Assembly (NCBI GenBank): GCA_039794405.1
Contig: JBDIVL010000026.1
Coordinates: 1 to 63,956, forward strand
Source: JBDIVL01 sp039794405
GTDB taxonomy: Bacteria > Planctomycetota > Brocadiia > Brocadiales > Brocadiaceae
Length of the DNA stretch: 63,956 nt
Direction of reading: 5' to 3'
Of this stretch, positions 43,863 through 53,906 are shown in pieces. The notes under the pieces are model-generated. The model had not been told where the DNA came from. It saw only the letters and a list, made by a program, of their open reading frames with translations, and ran no database searches. Made by a program: the position numbers and the translations under genes. The stretch's first letter is position 1, and the number at the start of each line of letters is the position of its first letter.

Positions 43863-45358
43863 AAATAGAAACCGATAAATATGTTGTAGAATATAAGTTT
43901 ATAAACAGAATTAACAAGGCTGCTATTTTGTTAAAAAGTAAAGAGAGTGGAGGCCATGGGACAATACATACAAAGTTTAATTTACTGAATTCGAATAATG
44001 AAATAATTACCACTCCAGAAATTGACGAAAACATTGCCAAATTCATCATAGCTAGTTTCCACAAAAAGGGAGATACCGAGTCATTTAATATTTATGAGGA
44101 TGAATTAAAAACAGGTAAATTTGATTTAATCAAAAAAAATGTCAACGTAGAAGAAATTAGGCATCAACTATCTAAGGCAGAAGAAAATTTTACTGCTACG
44201 GGAACAAAACTCTACTACCACTGGCCTATTTTTAAGAAATTTAAAGAAACAGGCTACCAAAGTATCATAAGAACTACCTTAACACTTCACCAAGTATGCG
44301 TATCAAAGTGTCACTATTGCTCAACCATAGGAAGGAACAAATCAGATTCAATAAACCTTGATGAAGCAAAAGAATTTATAAGTAAACTTTATTTTAACCA
44401 GGCCGATTTCAATCAGAAGAACTTTGAGACACACAACAAACTATATAAAAAAATAACGGGAACAGATATTAGGTTAAGAGGTTTAATATTGTCTGGGGGA
44501 GGGCAACCCAATCTGTGGCCTTATTTTGAAGAATTTGTAAGTTGGTGTAGCAAACTCGATATTGATATTGGACTAATAACCAATGGTTTTCCGAAAAGCA
44601 TTGATGAAGAAATTTATACAAAATTTAAGTGGATTAGGGTTTCTATAACACCAGAAGACGCCTCTCCACATTATATAGAAGGAAAGTTTAACAAACAATA
44701 TTTTCCGGAAACCATAAAACGTAATTCCAATATTAAAGTTGGTTTGTCTTATGTTTATGGCCCCTGGACTACAGATGATGTGCTGATGAGAATAGACTTA
44801 GCCATAAAAGAATTTGGATTTGACTATTGCAGAGTTCTTGCAGACTGTAACCTTACCAGAAACGCACAGTTAATTGCACATAAAAATTTAGCCGATAAAC
44901 TTAATAAACTAAAGCTTATTGATAACAACGATACTACAAAATCTAAATTTTTTCATCAACTGAAATATCACGGTAGCAAAATGGAAGCTAATGACATATG
45001 GAGCGAAGGTTATTGTTATCTACAAATTTATAATGTATTTTGGGATACTACAGGTCATGATGAAAATGGTTATTCTTATTGCTACCCTTGCGACTCAATT
45101 ACAGTATTAGCAGAAGAAAATGAATCAGGAATTATTTCACCAGAAAGAAAATTTAATTATGAAAAATGGGGTACCGTCAAAAATACAGAAATTGAGCATC
45201 TATTTAGAAAACCTTATGAAAAATATTTCGACCCTCGACAAAACTGTGTATCTTGCTTATTTATGAAAAACAACAAAATTGTAAAAGAATTAATAAACAC
45301 GAATAATTATGAAAATATCGTATTACAAAAAGATTTAGACCATATTAATTTTCCATAA
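43856..45358 (+). CDS. Radical SAM protein
   Basis: The 500-residue protein has the cluster motif CVSKCHYC (CX3CX2C) near residue 145 and the GGGQP segment for SAM, followed by a barrel and a C-terminal Cys cluster (YCYPCDS and CVSCLFMK) that may hold an auxiliary iron-sulfur cluster. About 140 residues precede the radical-SAM core and have no recognisable domain. It overlaps the methyltransferase gene. The role in the glycan locus is unknown. Confidence 0.82.
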   Translation: MLKIETDKYVVEYKFINRINKAAILLKSKESGGHGTIHTKFNLLNSNNEIITTPEIDENIAKFIIASFHKKGDTESFNIYEDELKTGKFDLIKKNVNVEEIRHQLSKAEENFTATGTKLYYHWPIFKKFKETGYQSIIRTTLTLHQVCVSKCHYCSTIGRNKSDSINLDEAKEFISKLYFNQADFNQKNFETHNKLYKKITGTDIRLRGLILSGGGQPNLWPYFEEFVSWCSKLDIDIGLITNGFPKSIDEEIYTKFKWIRVSITPEDASPHYIEGKFNKQYFPETIKRNSNIKVGLSYVYGPWTTDDVLMRIDLAIKEFGFDYCRVLADCNLTRNAQLIAHKNLADKLNKLKLIDNNDTTKSKFFHQLKYHGSKMEANDIWSEGYCYLQIYNVFWDTTGHDENGYSYCYPCDSITVLAEENESGIISPERKFNYEKWGTVKNTEIEHLFRKPYEKYFDPRQNCVSCLFMKNNKIVKELINTNNYENIVLQKDLDHINFP

Positions 45359-45372
45359 ACCAAGTAAAGTAA

Positions 45373-46239
45373 ATGGATGAAAGCAATAACTTGGATATTT
45401 CAATTGTAATTGTCACGAAAAATGAAGAAAGAAATATTGAGAAATGTATTCTTTCTGCTCTAAGCCAAACCTTTAATAGGGACAGATATGAGATAATCAT
45501 TGTTGATGCGCAGTCAGATGATAAAACACGTGAAATAGCCCAAAAATATACAAATAAAATTATTTTATCTGACCCGAGTATGCCGAAGCAAAGAAACCTG
45601 GGGTTAAAAAATAGTAAAGGCAAATATGTGTTATTGTTGGATGCGGATATGAGAATATCAAATGACTTACTTCAAGTATGTTTTGAAGAGATGGAAGAAG
45701 ATTCTACTCTTGTTGGCTTATACATAGAAGAAATCATATTAGGTGGAAGGTTCTTCCATAAAATACGCAGGTTCGAAAGATCCTTTTACAGCGGAACAGT
45801 CATAGACTGTATAAGATTTGTGAGGAAAAATGAAATTGAAAAAATAGGCTTTTATGATGAAAGAATAAAAATTGGTGAAGATTGGGATTTAGACCGTAGA
45901 ATAAATACTTTAGGAAAGACAAAATTAATAAAAACGCCTCTTTATCACGATGAAACACTTTTAACACTTCAGAAGTATATTAAAAAAAAATCTCTTTATG
46001 CTGGAGTAATGAATGAATACCGGGAAAAATGGCCAAAAAACGATCCCATTATAAAAAAACAGTTTGGCAGCTACTATCGCCTTATTGGTGTTTTTCTAGA
46101 AAATGGAAAGTGGAAAAAAGTAGCAAGGCATCCAATATTATTTTTATGCATGTTTAGTATGAGATTTATTGTTGCAATATTATTTTTACATAGGAAAGTA
46201 AATGAGAAATATTTTAGCCGAAAAACCATTGGAATTTGA
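45373..46239 (+). CDS. Family 2 glycosyltransferase
   Basis: This 288-residue GT-A protein starts DISIVIVTKNEERNIEKCI and has IIIVDAQSDDKTREIA, the metal motif LLLDADMRIS and the acceptor motif KIGEDWDLDRRI. The basic C-terminus has a single hydrophobic stretch. It overlaps the next methyltransferase gene by 38 bp, which suggests strong coupling. Donor and acceptor are unknown. Confidence 0.88.
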   Translation: MDESNNLDISIVIVTKNEERNIEKCILSALSQTFNRDRYEIIIVDAQSDDKTREIAQKYTNKIILSDPSMPKQRNLGLKNSKGKYVLLLDADMRISNDLLQVCFEEMEEDSTLVGLYIEEIILGGRFFHKIRRFERSFYSGTVIDCIRFVRKNEIEKIGFYDERIKIGEDWDLDRRINTLGKTKLIKTPLYHDETLLTLQKYIKKKSLYAGVMNEYREKWPKNDPIIKKQFGSYYRLIGVFLENGKWKKVARHPILFLCMFSMRFIVAILFLHRKVNEKYFSRKTIGI

Positions 46240-46915
46240 ATATTTATCTGGAAGAACCAAATATAGTTGCTTATTTGTGGATAGAGAAGATATTGAAAAT
46301 AAACGGATGCTAGATATTGGATGTGGTTTTGGTTGGTTTGAGTTATATACTTTGAGGAATAACGTGAACAGCATTGTGGGTGTTGAAGTTTCAGAAAAAG
46401 ATTTAGAAATACCAAGAATAATTATAAATGATAAAAAAATACAGTTTAGGATTGGTAGTGCTTTATTACTGCCTTTCGACGACAGTAGCTTTGATACCGT
46501 TGTTGCTTGGGAAGTAATAGAACATATCCCAAAAAAATCTGAAGTAAAAATGTTTTCAGAAATTAATAGAGTACTAAAAAATAACGGGACTTTTTATTTG
46601 TCAACTCCATACAAGTCTATAGCATCGACGTTGTTTGATCCTGCATGGTGGCTTATTGGACATAGACATTATTCTGAAAAAAATATATTAGGATATGCTA
46701 GTGAAACTAACTTTAAATACTCAAAGTTTTCAATAAAAGGTAAATTTTGGGAGGTCTTAAGTTGGTGGAACTTATATGTCGCTAAGTGGTTTTTTAGAAG
46801 GAAACCTTTTTCCCCAAACTTTTTTAATAAAAAACAAAACGCTGAGTTCTTGCAAAAAACTGGATTTGCAAATATTTTTGTAAAATTTAAAAAAAACGGA
46901 AAGAATCCTTCATAA
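46202..46915 (+). CDS. SAM-dependent methyltransferase (Methyltransf_11 type)
   Basis: The 237-residue protein has motif I as LDIGCGFGWFELY, the acidic GVEVSEKDLE, LLPFDDSSFDTVVAWEVIEHI (motif II/III region) and a C-terminal hydrophobic patch (WWLIGHRHYSE). It is a glycan- or lipid-linked acceptor methyltransferase by context. It follows without a gap into the GT4 gene. Confidence 0.87.
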   Translation: MRNILAEKPLEFEYLSGRTKYSCLFVDREDIENKRMLDIGCGFGWFELYTLRNNVNSIVGVEVSEKDLEIPRIIINDKKIQFRIGSALLLPFDDSSFDTVVAWEVIEHIPKKSEVKMFSEINRVLKNNGTFYLSTPYKSIASTLFDPAWWLIGHRHYSEKNILGYASETNFKYSKFSIKGKFWEVLSWWNLYVAKWFFRRKPFSPNFFNKKQNAEFLQKTGFANIFVKFKKNGKNPS

Positions 46916-48139
46916 ATGGAAGATAACTATTCACACCTTAAAATACTTGCCTTCTTTTCGGCTCAACTTACACCAGAGATACTAAGTGGTGGTGAAAAAA
47001 TGTTTGTAGAGCTTGCTAAAGTATTTTTATCTAATGACGTTAACCTTTTTACAGTAATACCTGATATATCTACTGATGTTCTAAAAAAAGAAATACCCAA
47101 ATCTAATTTTATAACTATTCCTTGTTTAAGTATTGAATCGAAATTAGATTTAGAACGATTTTCTCATAAAGTATTTATTACTCTTATATCTATATTTAGA
47201 ACTTTGTATCAAGTCTCACGTTTAAATAATTGGATTAAGAAACATGGTATTAATATTATGTATTCCGTATCTGATTATTTTCCTGCTATCGTAGCTCCTG
47301 CTTTTTTTAAATTTTTTAAACTCAATTCATCCGTGAGATGGTTTACTGTAATACATCATATAATAGGTTCTCCTTTAAAAAGAGAGAAAAGTTCCTTTAT
47401 TAATAGTCTGGTTGCATACTCCTTCCAAAAAATTTCATTCTTTATAATTAGATGTTTTTCTGATGCTATATTTGTAAAAAACCATCTTGTTAAATACGAC
47501 CTAATGAAGATGGGATTCGATGGTTCTACTATTTATATCAGTGACAATGGTATTGATTTGGATAAGATAGATTCCTATTCTTTATCGTATGATGGTCAGT
47601 TTGATATGTGTTATGTTGGTAGACTTTCCAAGACAAAAGGCGTGGAAGACCTAATCTATGCTCTTGAACTCATCTCAAAGGAAATACAAAATGTAAAACT
47701 TGCTATTATTGGAGGTTGTTCTCCTTCAGAAGAAAATCGGCTTAAAACCATCATTAAATCCAAAAATTTAGAGAGAAACATTGTTTTATTTGGTTTCTTA
47801 AATGAAGAAAGGGTTTACTCTATAAGAAAGCAAAGTAAATTATTTGTTTCTGCAAGCTATGAGGAAGGTTGGGGTATTTCAGTAGCGGAATCTTTAGCAT
47901 GTAAAATTCCCGGTGTAGTGTATGATTTGAGTGTTTATAGAGAAAAATTCTCTGACGCTTTACTATATGCAAAAATAGGCAATATTAATGACCTTGCTAA
48001 TAAAACACTTGTCTTACTAAAAGATAAAACGCTAAGGATCGAAATGGGACGCAATGGAAGAATGTACATAGAAAAATACGATATTAAAAATATTGCAAAA
48101 AGAGAGTTAGAAATGTTTTCCAGCGCTCTATTAGAATAA
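46916..48139 (+). CDS. Family 4 glycosyltransferase
   Basis: The 407-residue GT-B enzyme has a C-terminal Rossmann domain with MCYVGRLSKTKGVEDLIYAL, LAIIGGC and the nucleotide-sugar motif SASYEEGWGISVAESLACKIPGV (EX7E). The N-terminal half starts LKILAFFSAQLTPE...GGEKMFVELAK. These are retaining transferases. The start follows the preceding stop directly. Confidence 0.9.
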   Translation: MEDNYSHLKILAFFSAQLTPEILSGGEKMFVELAKVFLSNDVNLFTVIPDISTDVLKKEIPKSNFITIPCLSIESKLDLERFSHKVFITLISIFRTLYQVSRLNNWIKKHGINIMYSVSDYFPAIVAPAFFKFFKLNSSVRWFTVIHHIIGSPLKREKSSFINSLVAYSFQKISFFIIRCFSDAIFVKNHLVKYDLMKMGFDGSTIYISDNGIDLDKIDSYSLSYDGQFDMCYVGRLSKTKGVEDLIYALELISKEIQNVKLAIIGGCSPSEENRLKTIIKSKNLERNIVLFGFLNEERVYSIRKQSKLFVSASYEEGWGISVAESLACKIPGVVYDLSVYREKFSDALLYAKIGNINDLANKTLVLLKDKTLRIEMGRNGRMYIEKYDIKNIAKRELEMFSSALLE

Positions 48140-48151
48140 TTGTTAATATCC

Positions 48152-49351
48152 ATGAATTTATATTTTGATTACTTAATAAAAATTAAGAAGGTTGATTTTG
48201 TAAAAAGAGGTTTTTTACTTTGGCGTTCTATTGTAATGAATGACGGTAAAAGCAGGGCATTGCCTGTGAAACTTCAGGTGGAAGTTAGCAGAATTTGCAA
48301 TTTAAAGTGTCCTATGTGTATCATAGGGCATTCAGAAAGAAATAAATTACCAAAAGTTAAAACGATGAGTTTCCCATTTTTCAAAAATATTATTGACCTG
48401 TTTAATCCTCTCATGCTTACTCTAACAGGAATAGGAGAATCATTTTTAAATAAGGATATTTTTCAGATGATTGCCTATGCAAAAAGTAAGAACATTTTTG
48501 TCAAGATGGATACTAATGGTTTATTACTAAAAAATGTTTTAGAACAAATCGTCACATCGAACCTCGATATACTAAGTTTCTCAATAGATACCATAGTCTC
48601 TAACCACTATAAACAATTACGGCCTAGTGGAGATGTAGGTTTATTGATAGACAATATCAAAAATCTAAAAATAATTAGGGATAAAGTAAATAGCAATCTG
48701 GAGTTAAGGGCATTTTTCTTATTATCCACTATAAATTATCAGGATATTGAAGGAATCATTAGGTATGCTTTGGAAACAGGTTTTGATAAATTTGATATTG
48801 GAATTGCGCTTCCCTTTCTTTCTGATCTGGAAGATGATTCACTTTATATAGATAATACAAAAGATAAAGAATTACAACGGGATATATTGCATAACTTAGA
48901 TAAAGGAATTCTATTTATAAGGCGTTTTTTAACTCGTACTAATAAAAAAAGGTACTTCAATGTACTCGCTTCTTTGATAGATCACAAATTAAGACTAAAA
49001 GAAAAATTTAGTAATAATAAACCATGGAGAAGGCCAGTTACATATAGCTGCTTTACTCCGTATTATGCTCCAGCAATTTCTGTGGATGGAGATATTTTAC
49101 CTTGCTGCTCATCTTTAATGATGTTCTATGATAAAAAAGAACCTCATCAATATTCTTTTGGGAAAATTGGAAATGAAACCTTTATCAAAAATATTAATCC
49201 ATTAGATTTGATAAACTCAAAAGATAATCGTACGTTAAAAGTTAATATTATTAATAACAAATCTAATCTATGTAGAGATTGCCAAGTTAACGAATCTTTC
49301 ATCAGTAAATTTACCAGACCATTTAGAAGATCTAAAAAACTAAATATTTAA
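48152..49351 (+). CDS. Radical SAM protein with SPASM-like C-terminus
   Basis: The 399-residue protein has the cluster motif CNLKCPMC near residue 49, the MDTNG strand and a C-terminal Cys set (CFTPYYAPAISVDGDILPCC and CRDCQ) typical of SPASM domains that bind extra iron-sulfur clusters. Related enzymes modify peptides or act on sugars and lipids; none is assignable here. ATG at 48152 is preferred to TTG at 48140. Confidence 0.85.
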   Translation: MNLYFDYLIKIKKVDFVKRGFLLWRSIVMNDGKSRALPVKLQVEVSRICNLKCPMCIIGHSERNKLPKVKTMSFPFFKNIIDLFNPLMLTLTGIGESFLNKDIFQMIAYAKSKNIFVKMDTNGLLLKNVLEQIVTSNLDILSFSIDTIVSNHYKQLRPSGDVGLLIDNIKNLKIIRDKVNSNLELRAFFLLSTINYQDIEGIIRYALETGFDKFDIGIALPFLSDLEDDSLYIDNTKDKELQRDILHNLDKGILFIRRFLTRTNKKRYFNVLASLIDHKLRLKEKFSNNKPWRRPVTYSCFTPYYAPAISVDGDILPCCSSLMMFYDKKEPHQYSFGKIGNETFIKNINPLDLINSKDNRTLKVNIINNKSNLCRDCQVNESFISKFTRPFRRSKKLNI

Positions 49352-49353
49352 TA

Positions 49354-50610
49354 ATGAGTTGTATTTATATAAATAAAAAAAAGTATTTTATTGGTAAAGG
49401 TCTTGACGTATCAAAAGAGAAAGTTATTGCCGAAGCAGACCATTTCTATAAAGAACCTGATAATCTTTACAGGATTAGTGAAAAACATAATGATTTAGAG
49501 GGTTTTGATTATATTTATGCAAATAATATAATCAACTCTACAAAGTATTCAGATATTTTGTTAAAAGAATGGTTTTATTTTTTAAAGCCGAATGGATACC
49601 TTGTTATAGAATTTATAGACAACAAACTTCTATCTTTATATCATCTTATTGAGAGAACCCATGTTCTTTTTAAAGGAGATGTAAAGATTATAGAATGGAT
49701 TTTTAAGAGTAGCCTTGAAAAAAATATAGAAGAAAGGGTTAAAACAAATCTTCTTGTTATACAAAAAACCAAAAGCATAGTTTCAAAAGAAGATCATATA
49801 ACGAGATGGACATTTGGCATTTCTACTAATGGAAATCGGGAAGATCTTGTGAAAAAGTTTATTGAATCTGTAAGAAAACAAAAAATACCTGAATATGAAA
49901 TTATAATATGTGGAACATATTCTGATCGGAACGAAAATGATATCATTTATATCCCTTTTTCAGAGAAGGATAATCTTGGGTGGATTACAAAGAAAAAAAA
50001 TATAATTTGCGAAAATGCGAGCTATCAAAATATTATGATTGTCCATGATAGGATAGTGCTGAATGAAGGTTGGTTTGAAGGTATGAAGAAATATGGAAAC
50101 AATTTTGAGGTGCTTGGTTGTATCCAACTTACTCAAGATGGTCGCAGAGCAGGAGACTGGAGCACGAGTGGGTACAAATTTAGAACATATCACAAAGTTG
50201 GCCAGCTTGATTATAGCGATTGGGATAAATGGACATTCTTAGGAGGACAACTATTTATTATCAAAAAAAGGGTATGGGAAAATATCAAACTAAATGAGAA
50301 TTTGTTTTGGGGTGACTATGAGGATATGGACTTTAGTTTTTCTCTTGCCTTAAATGGATTTATAACAAGGTTTAATCCATATTCTATTGTTACTACATTG
50401 GTTTGGCAGCATGGTAATCTTCCTTATTACACAAAGAACACTCAGAAGCTCGGAAGACTGAGCGGAGTACCAGTCAGACGATTCTCCGGTTTTCTCGTAT
50501 ATCTTCTGGACAGAGTAGTCAATCTTAGGTATTTAAAGCAGTCATTTGTCAGATTATCTAGGAAGAGTTGGTTTGTAGCGAAAATTGAAAAATTTATTAT
50601 GAATCATTGA
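49354..50610 (+). CDS. Fusion of a truncated methyltransferase domain and a GT-A-like glycosyltransferase
   Basis: Residues 1 to about 145 look like the second half of a class I methyltransferase (FDYIYANNIINSTKYSDILLKEWFYFLKPNGYLVIEF) but lack the glycine-rich SAM motif. Residues about 155-390 look like a GT-A transferase (WTFGISTNGNREDLVKKFIESVRKQKIPEYEIIICG, the QNIMIVHDRIVLN metal-site region and FWGDYEDMDFSFSLALNG). The N-part is probably non-catalytic. It starts 2 bp after the radical-SAM stop. Confidence 0.7.
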   Translation: MSCIYINKKKYFIGKGLDVSKEKVIAEADHFYKEPDNLYRISEKHNDLEGFDYIYANNIINSTKYSDILLKEWFYFLKPNGYLVIEFIDNKLLSLYHLIERTHVLFKGDVKIIEWIFKSSLEKNIEERVKTNLLVIQKTKSIVSKEDHITRWTFGISTNGNREDLVKKFIESVRKQKIPEYEIIICGTYSDRNENDIIYIPFSEKDNLGWITKKKNIICENASYQNIMIVHDRIVLNEGWFEGMKKYGNNFEVLGCIQLTQDGRRAGDWSTSGYKFRTYHKVGQLDYSDWDKWTFLGGQLFIIKKRVWENIKLNENLFWGDYEDMDFSFSLALNGFITRFNPYSIVTTLVWQHGNLPYYTKNTQKLGRLSGVPVRRFSGFLVYLLDRVVNLRYLKQSFVRLSRKSWFVAKIEKFIMNH

Positions 50611-50626
50611 AACAAAACATACCAAA

Positions 50627-51373
50627 ATGAATTTAAAGGAAATGTTCTCACTTTTAACTTGTCCGTATTGTTGGGATAGGAATATTGAACTTAAGGTATC
50701 TGAAGAAGAATCTGCATGCCCACATTGTGAACGAAAATACCCAATTTTAAATGGAATTCCTTGTTTTCTTCCTTATATACCCAACAATAAAGAAACAAAT
50801 ACAAATCTTAACTCATGGAAAGAACCTTGGTTTAGCAAATTAGCTAATTTGCTAAACAAAAAAGATATTAATAAAGAACGCTATACTCTTGATATAGGTT
50901 GTGGAAATAACCCTAGAGGATTAATAAATATGGATATTTATCTTCCAGATCCTTTACCGCAGAATTTTATCCTTGCCTCAGCCGATTTACTACCTTTCAA
51001 GAAAAATTCAGTAGAATCAATAGCGTCTTTTTACAATGTCGAACACTTAACAGAGCCTGCATATTTTATAAGAAAAATCGTAAATATCGCCCAGAAGAAA
51101 GTGTACATAGCAACAGATAATTGTGAGTATATAGGTGACTATTACTTTAGAATATGTGGAACTGGCCGTCTGTTTAACGATGAACATTGTTATAGCTGGA
51201 ATGTGAATTACCTCGAACAACTAATACGCCGTTTAGGCTTTAAAGAGGCAAGGGTTTATCTAACTAATTTAAGCCCAAATACCTTGGTCAAGCTGCTTTC
51301 ATATTTAGGAAAAATCCCTAGAATCGGAAATTTTTTTTATAGAGATATAGTCGTTGAGCTTACAAAACAATAA
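50627..51373 (+). CDS. Trm112-like zinc ribbon fused to a methyltransferase
   Basis: The first 50 residues carry a zinc ribbon (LLTCPYC...CPHCERKYPILNGIPCFLP) like the Trm112-like gene at 24251-24430. The remaining 195 residues are a class I methyltransferase: DIGCGNNPRGLINMDIY, SADLLPFKKNSVESIASFYNVEHL. The ribbon-plus-methyltransferase form is common in polysaccharide loci. The end overlaps the following membrane protein by 20 bp. Confidence 0.85.
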   Translation: MNLKEMFSLLTCPYCWDRNIELKVSEEESACPHCERKYPILNGIPCFLPYIPNNKETNTNLNSWKEPWFSKLANLLNKKDINKERYTLDIGCGNNPRGLINMDIYLPDPLPQNFILASADLLPFKKNSVESIASFYNVEHLTEPAYFIRKIVNIAQKKVYIATDNCEYIGDYYFRICGTGRLFNDEHCYSWNVNYLEQLIRRLGFKEARVYLTNLSPNTLVKLLSYLGKIPRIGNFFYRDIVVELTKQ

Positions 51374-53123
51374 AATAGTTATAGCAAAAAAAGAGTTCTT
51401 TTACAGCGGTGCTTTTTATTTGCTAGTGACGATCATTTATTTTCGTGGATTGCTAACTCAAGATGGTATTGTTAGCGGTCAAGATTGGGGATTTCCACCA
51501 ATACATGAATATTTAGGCAAAATCTTTGAGTTTCATATGTATACATGGACCTCATTTGATTGTATATTTGGTTGGCAATACGCTTCATTATCAGACATAT
51601 TCTTCACTTTTATTATACAGCTTCCATTACCCTTAATATTCCCACTAGAAAAAATACCAGATATCGTAATGCTTTCTGTGTTCACTTTGTCTGGAGTGAC
51701 TTGGTATTATTTTGGGAGATACCTAAGATTGTCCATATTAAGCTCATACATTTTAGGCCTATTCGTAATAAGCTCTCCTGTATTTTTTAATTTTATTATT
51801 TTTGGATGGATATATTCTTTTATTTTTATTATATGTCTACCATTTATGATAATCTTTTATTTAAATTTTTTGGAAACGGGTAGATTTATATATATCATTT
51901 TACAAGGTATCGTTTTTTCTTTCGCACTTGCTGAAGCACAATCGCCTGCATGGATATTAATTATCTATTTTTCAATTTTACTGACTCGCATCAATATCAA
52001 AAATACATTTAAAACTATATTATTCATTATTTCCTTTGTTTCCATAAGTTTCCTAATTCATTCTATGTGGATATTCCCATTATTTACAAATGATGCAGCT
52101 ATAATAAATGCTGGCGCAAGCAAATTTGATATTTTAAGGCATAATTTAAAAATGAATAGTATAAATTTTATTAGAAGTTGGGGGTCCACTTATAATTCAC
52201 AATATGAAGTAGCTTATAACACATTAATGCCCATATCTCTATCTCTTATATACCCAATCCTTGCTTTTTCTCTTCTTCTCTTCAAAGATTTAAAAAGAGA
52301 GAAACTTCTTCTAAGCTTTGCATTAGTTTTTCTATTTATATACTTTTTCTGGTATTTTAGCTTTTATTTATCATATATACCTTTTTCCAATATGATTCGA
52401 AATGTTGCTAGATGCTTATTATTAACGAGTATTTCTTTATCTTTTTTTTTCTCTCTGTGGGTTGAGAAAACTCTTAATTATTTAAGGACAAAAGATAATG
52501 CTAACTTAATTTATGGTTTTTATCTCTTTTTGTTTTTCGTTTACATGTGTAATGGTTACCCTTTTCTAAGGGGGGAGATTTATTCAAACGCCAGTAAAAA
52601 TAAAAGCACAGGAATTTCAGTTCATGGTTTTGATCAAAGGATAAGAAAGTGGAAAATGCCAGATTATTATAAAGAACTGGAAAAGCATACCCTTTTCACG
52701 CTACAGGACAATTACAAGACTTTAGTACTACCATCGGGAGCGCTTTTTTGCCTCGATATGAGCCAAAATAAGTTTGCAGAAAACTGGACAGGGTTAGTTG
52801 ATTATACAAAGTATAGTATAACTTGCAACCTAATTACAGTGACAGATAAATCACAAGAATCAAGCCTTAAGTTTATCCAACGGCTTCTCGATAATTTTTA
52901 TAAAAACAATACACACCGTTGTTATACATTGACAAATATAAAATATTTAGTTCTTAGGAAGAATATTGTTGGGTCTCATTATAACCATTATTTAATTTAT
53001 CCAAAAGAATTTTCCAATAATCTACGAAATACAAAATCAATTTCTCTCGTTAATAACAATAAAAATTATATGATATATGAAAACAAACAGGCAAAACCAC
53101 TAATATATGGTAAAAATTTCTAG
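51354..53123 (+). CDS. Polytopic membrane protein (YfhO/GT-C-like)
   Basis: The 589-residue protein has about 11-13 TM helices (residues 10-420), then a soluble periplasmic C-terminal region (about 430-589). The QDWGFPP start of the first loop and an AEAQSPAW segment resemble GT-C or YfhO-type proteins that transfer sugars from lipid carriers outside the membrane, but the catalytic acidic pair is not secure. The frame opens with TTG at 51354. No closer family is recognised. Confidence 0.6.
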   Translation: MSLQNNKIVIAKKEFFYSGAFYLLVTIIYFRGLLTQDGIVSGQDWGFPPIHEYLGKIFEFHMYTWTSFDCIFGWQYASLSDIFFTFIIQLPLPLIFPLEKIPDIVMLSVFTLSGVTWYYFGRYLRLSILSSYILGLFVISSPVFFNFIIFGWIYSFIFIICLPFMIIFYLNFLETGRFIYIILQGIVFSFALAEAQSPAWILIIYFSILLTRINIKNTFKTILFIISFVSISFLIHSMWIFPLFTNDAAIINAGASKFDILRHNLKMNSINFIRSWGSTYNSQYEVAYNTLMPISLSLIYPILAFSLLLFKDLKREKLLLSFALVFLFIYFFWYFSFYLSYIPFSNMIRNVARCLLLTSISLSFFFSLWVEKTLNYLRTKDNANLIYGFYLFLFFVYMCNGYPFLRGEIYSNASKNKSTGISVHGFDQRIRKWKMPDYYKELEKHTLFTLQDNYKTLVLPSGALFCLDMSQNKFAENWTGLVDYTKYSITCNLITVTDKSQESSLKFIQRLLDNFYKNNTHRCYTLTNIKYLVLRKNIVGSHYNHYLIYPKEFSNNLRNTKSISLVNNNKNYMIYENKQAKPLIYGKNF

Positions 53124-53267
53124 TTTATTTTACAGCCGTTTAGTGAATTTTTGATAAAGTGAATGAAAAATATAAAGAAAAGATTTTCTAATCTGTACCC
53201 CCTTTAAAGATAGAAAAGGGTACCAAATGAAAAACTCGTAACTATTTCTATAAATACTAGTTTAAAG

Positions 53268-53906
53268 ATGATTATCTTATCCCATAGGGGTTACTGGAAA
53301 AAGAAGAATGAAAAAAACAGTATTACAGCTTTTGAAAGATCATTTTTTCGTGGCTTCGGAACAGAAACAGATATTAGAGATTTTAAGGGGGAATTAGTTG
53401 TCTCACATGATATAGCAAACGAAAATTGTGTTTCTCTAAGAAAGTTTTTTGAGATCTATAAAAATTGCAATAAAAATCTACCATTAGCATTAAACATAAA
53501 AGCCGATGGATTACAATCGAAGTTAAAAGAGCTTATCAAGAGATATAAAATAGAAAATTATTTTGTATTTGATATGTCAATACCAGATAAAATTCTTTAT
53601 CTAAAACATGATCTCGTAACCTTTACAAGACAAAGTGAATATGAAATAGCACCGATTTGTTATGACAAGGCGAGCGGCGTTTGGATGGATGAATTTCGTG
53701 AGCATTGGATTGATAAAACAGCATTACAAAGACATCTCGCAAATGGCAAAAAAGTATGTATTGTTTCGCCAGAACTGCACAGAAGAGAATATAAAAAAGA
53801 GTGGCAAGATTATAAACAAATAGAGAAAGAAATAAAACATAATGATATCATGATTTGCACGGATTATCCTGAAGAGGCAAGGGAGTTTTTTGGTGGTTAC
53901 AATTAA
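53268..53906 (+). CDS. Glycerophosphodiester phosphodiesterase/PI-PLC-like family protein
   Basis: The 212-residue TIM-barrel protein starts MIILSHRGYWKKKNEKNSITAF (the HRG...N catalytic motif of GDPD enzymes), with ETDIRDFKGELVVSHD supplying the metal-binding Glu/Asp and second His. It is shorter than typical GDPDs (about 240-250). It heads a five-gene cassette (HAD, nucleotidyltransferase, cupin, nucleotidyltransferase), suggesting a role with phosphodiester-containing glycan building blocks (inference). Confidence 0.8.
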   Translation: MIILSHRGYWKKKNEKNSITAFERSFFRGFGTETDIRDFKGELVVSHDIANENCVSLRKFFEIYKNCNKNLPLALNIKADGLQSKLKELIKRYKIENYFVFDMSIPDKILYLKHDLVTFTRQSEYEIAPICYDKASGVWMDEFREHWIDKTALQRHLANGKKVCIVSPELHRREYKKEWQDYKQIEKEIKHNDIMICTDYPEEAREFFGGYN

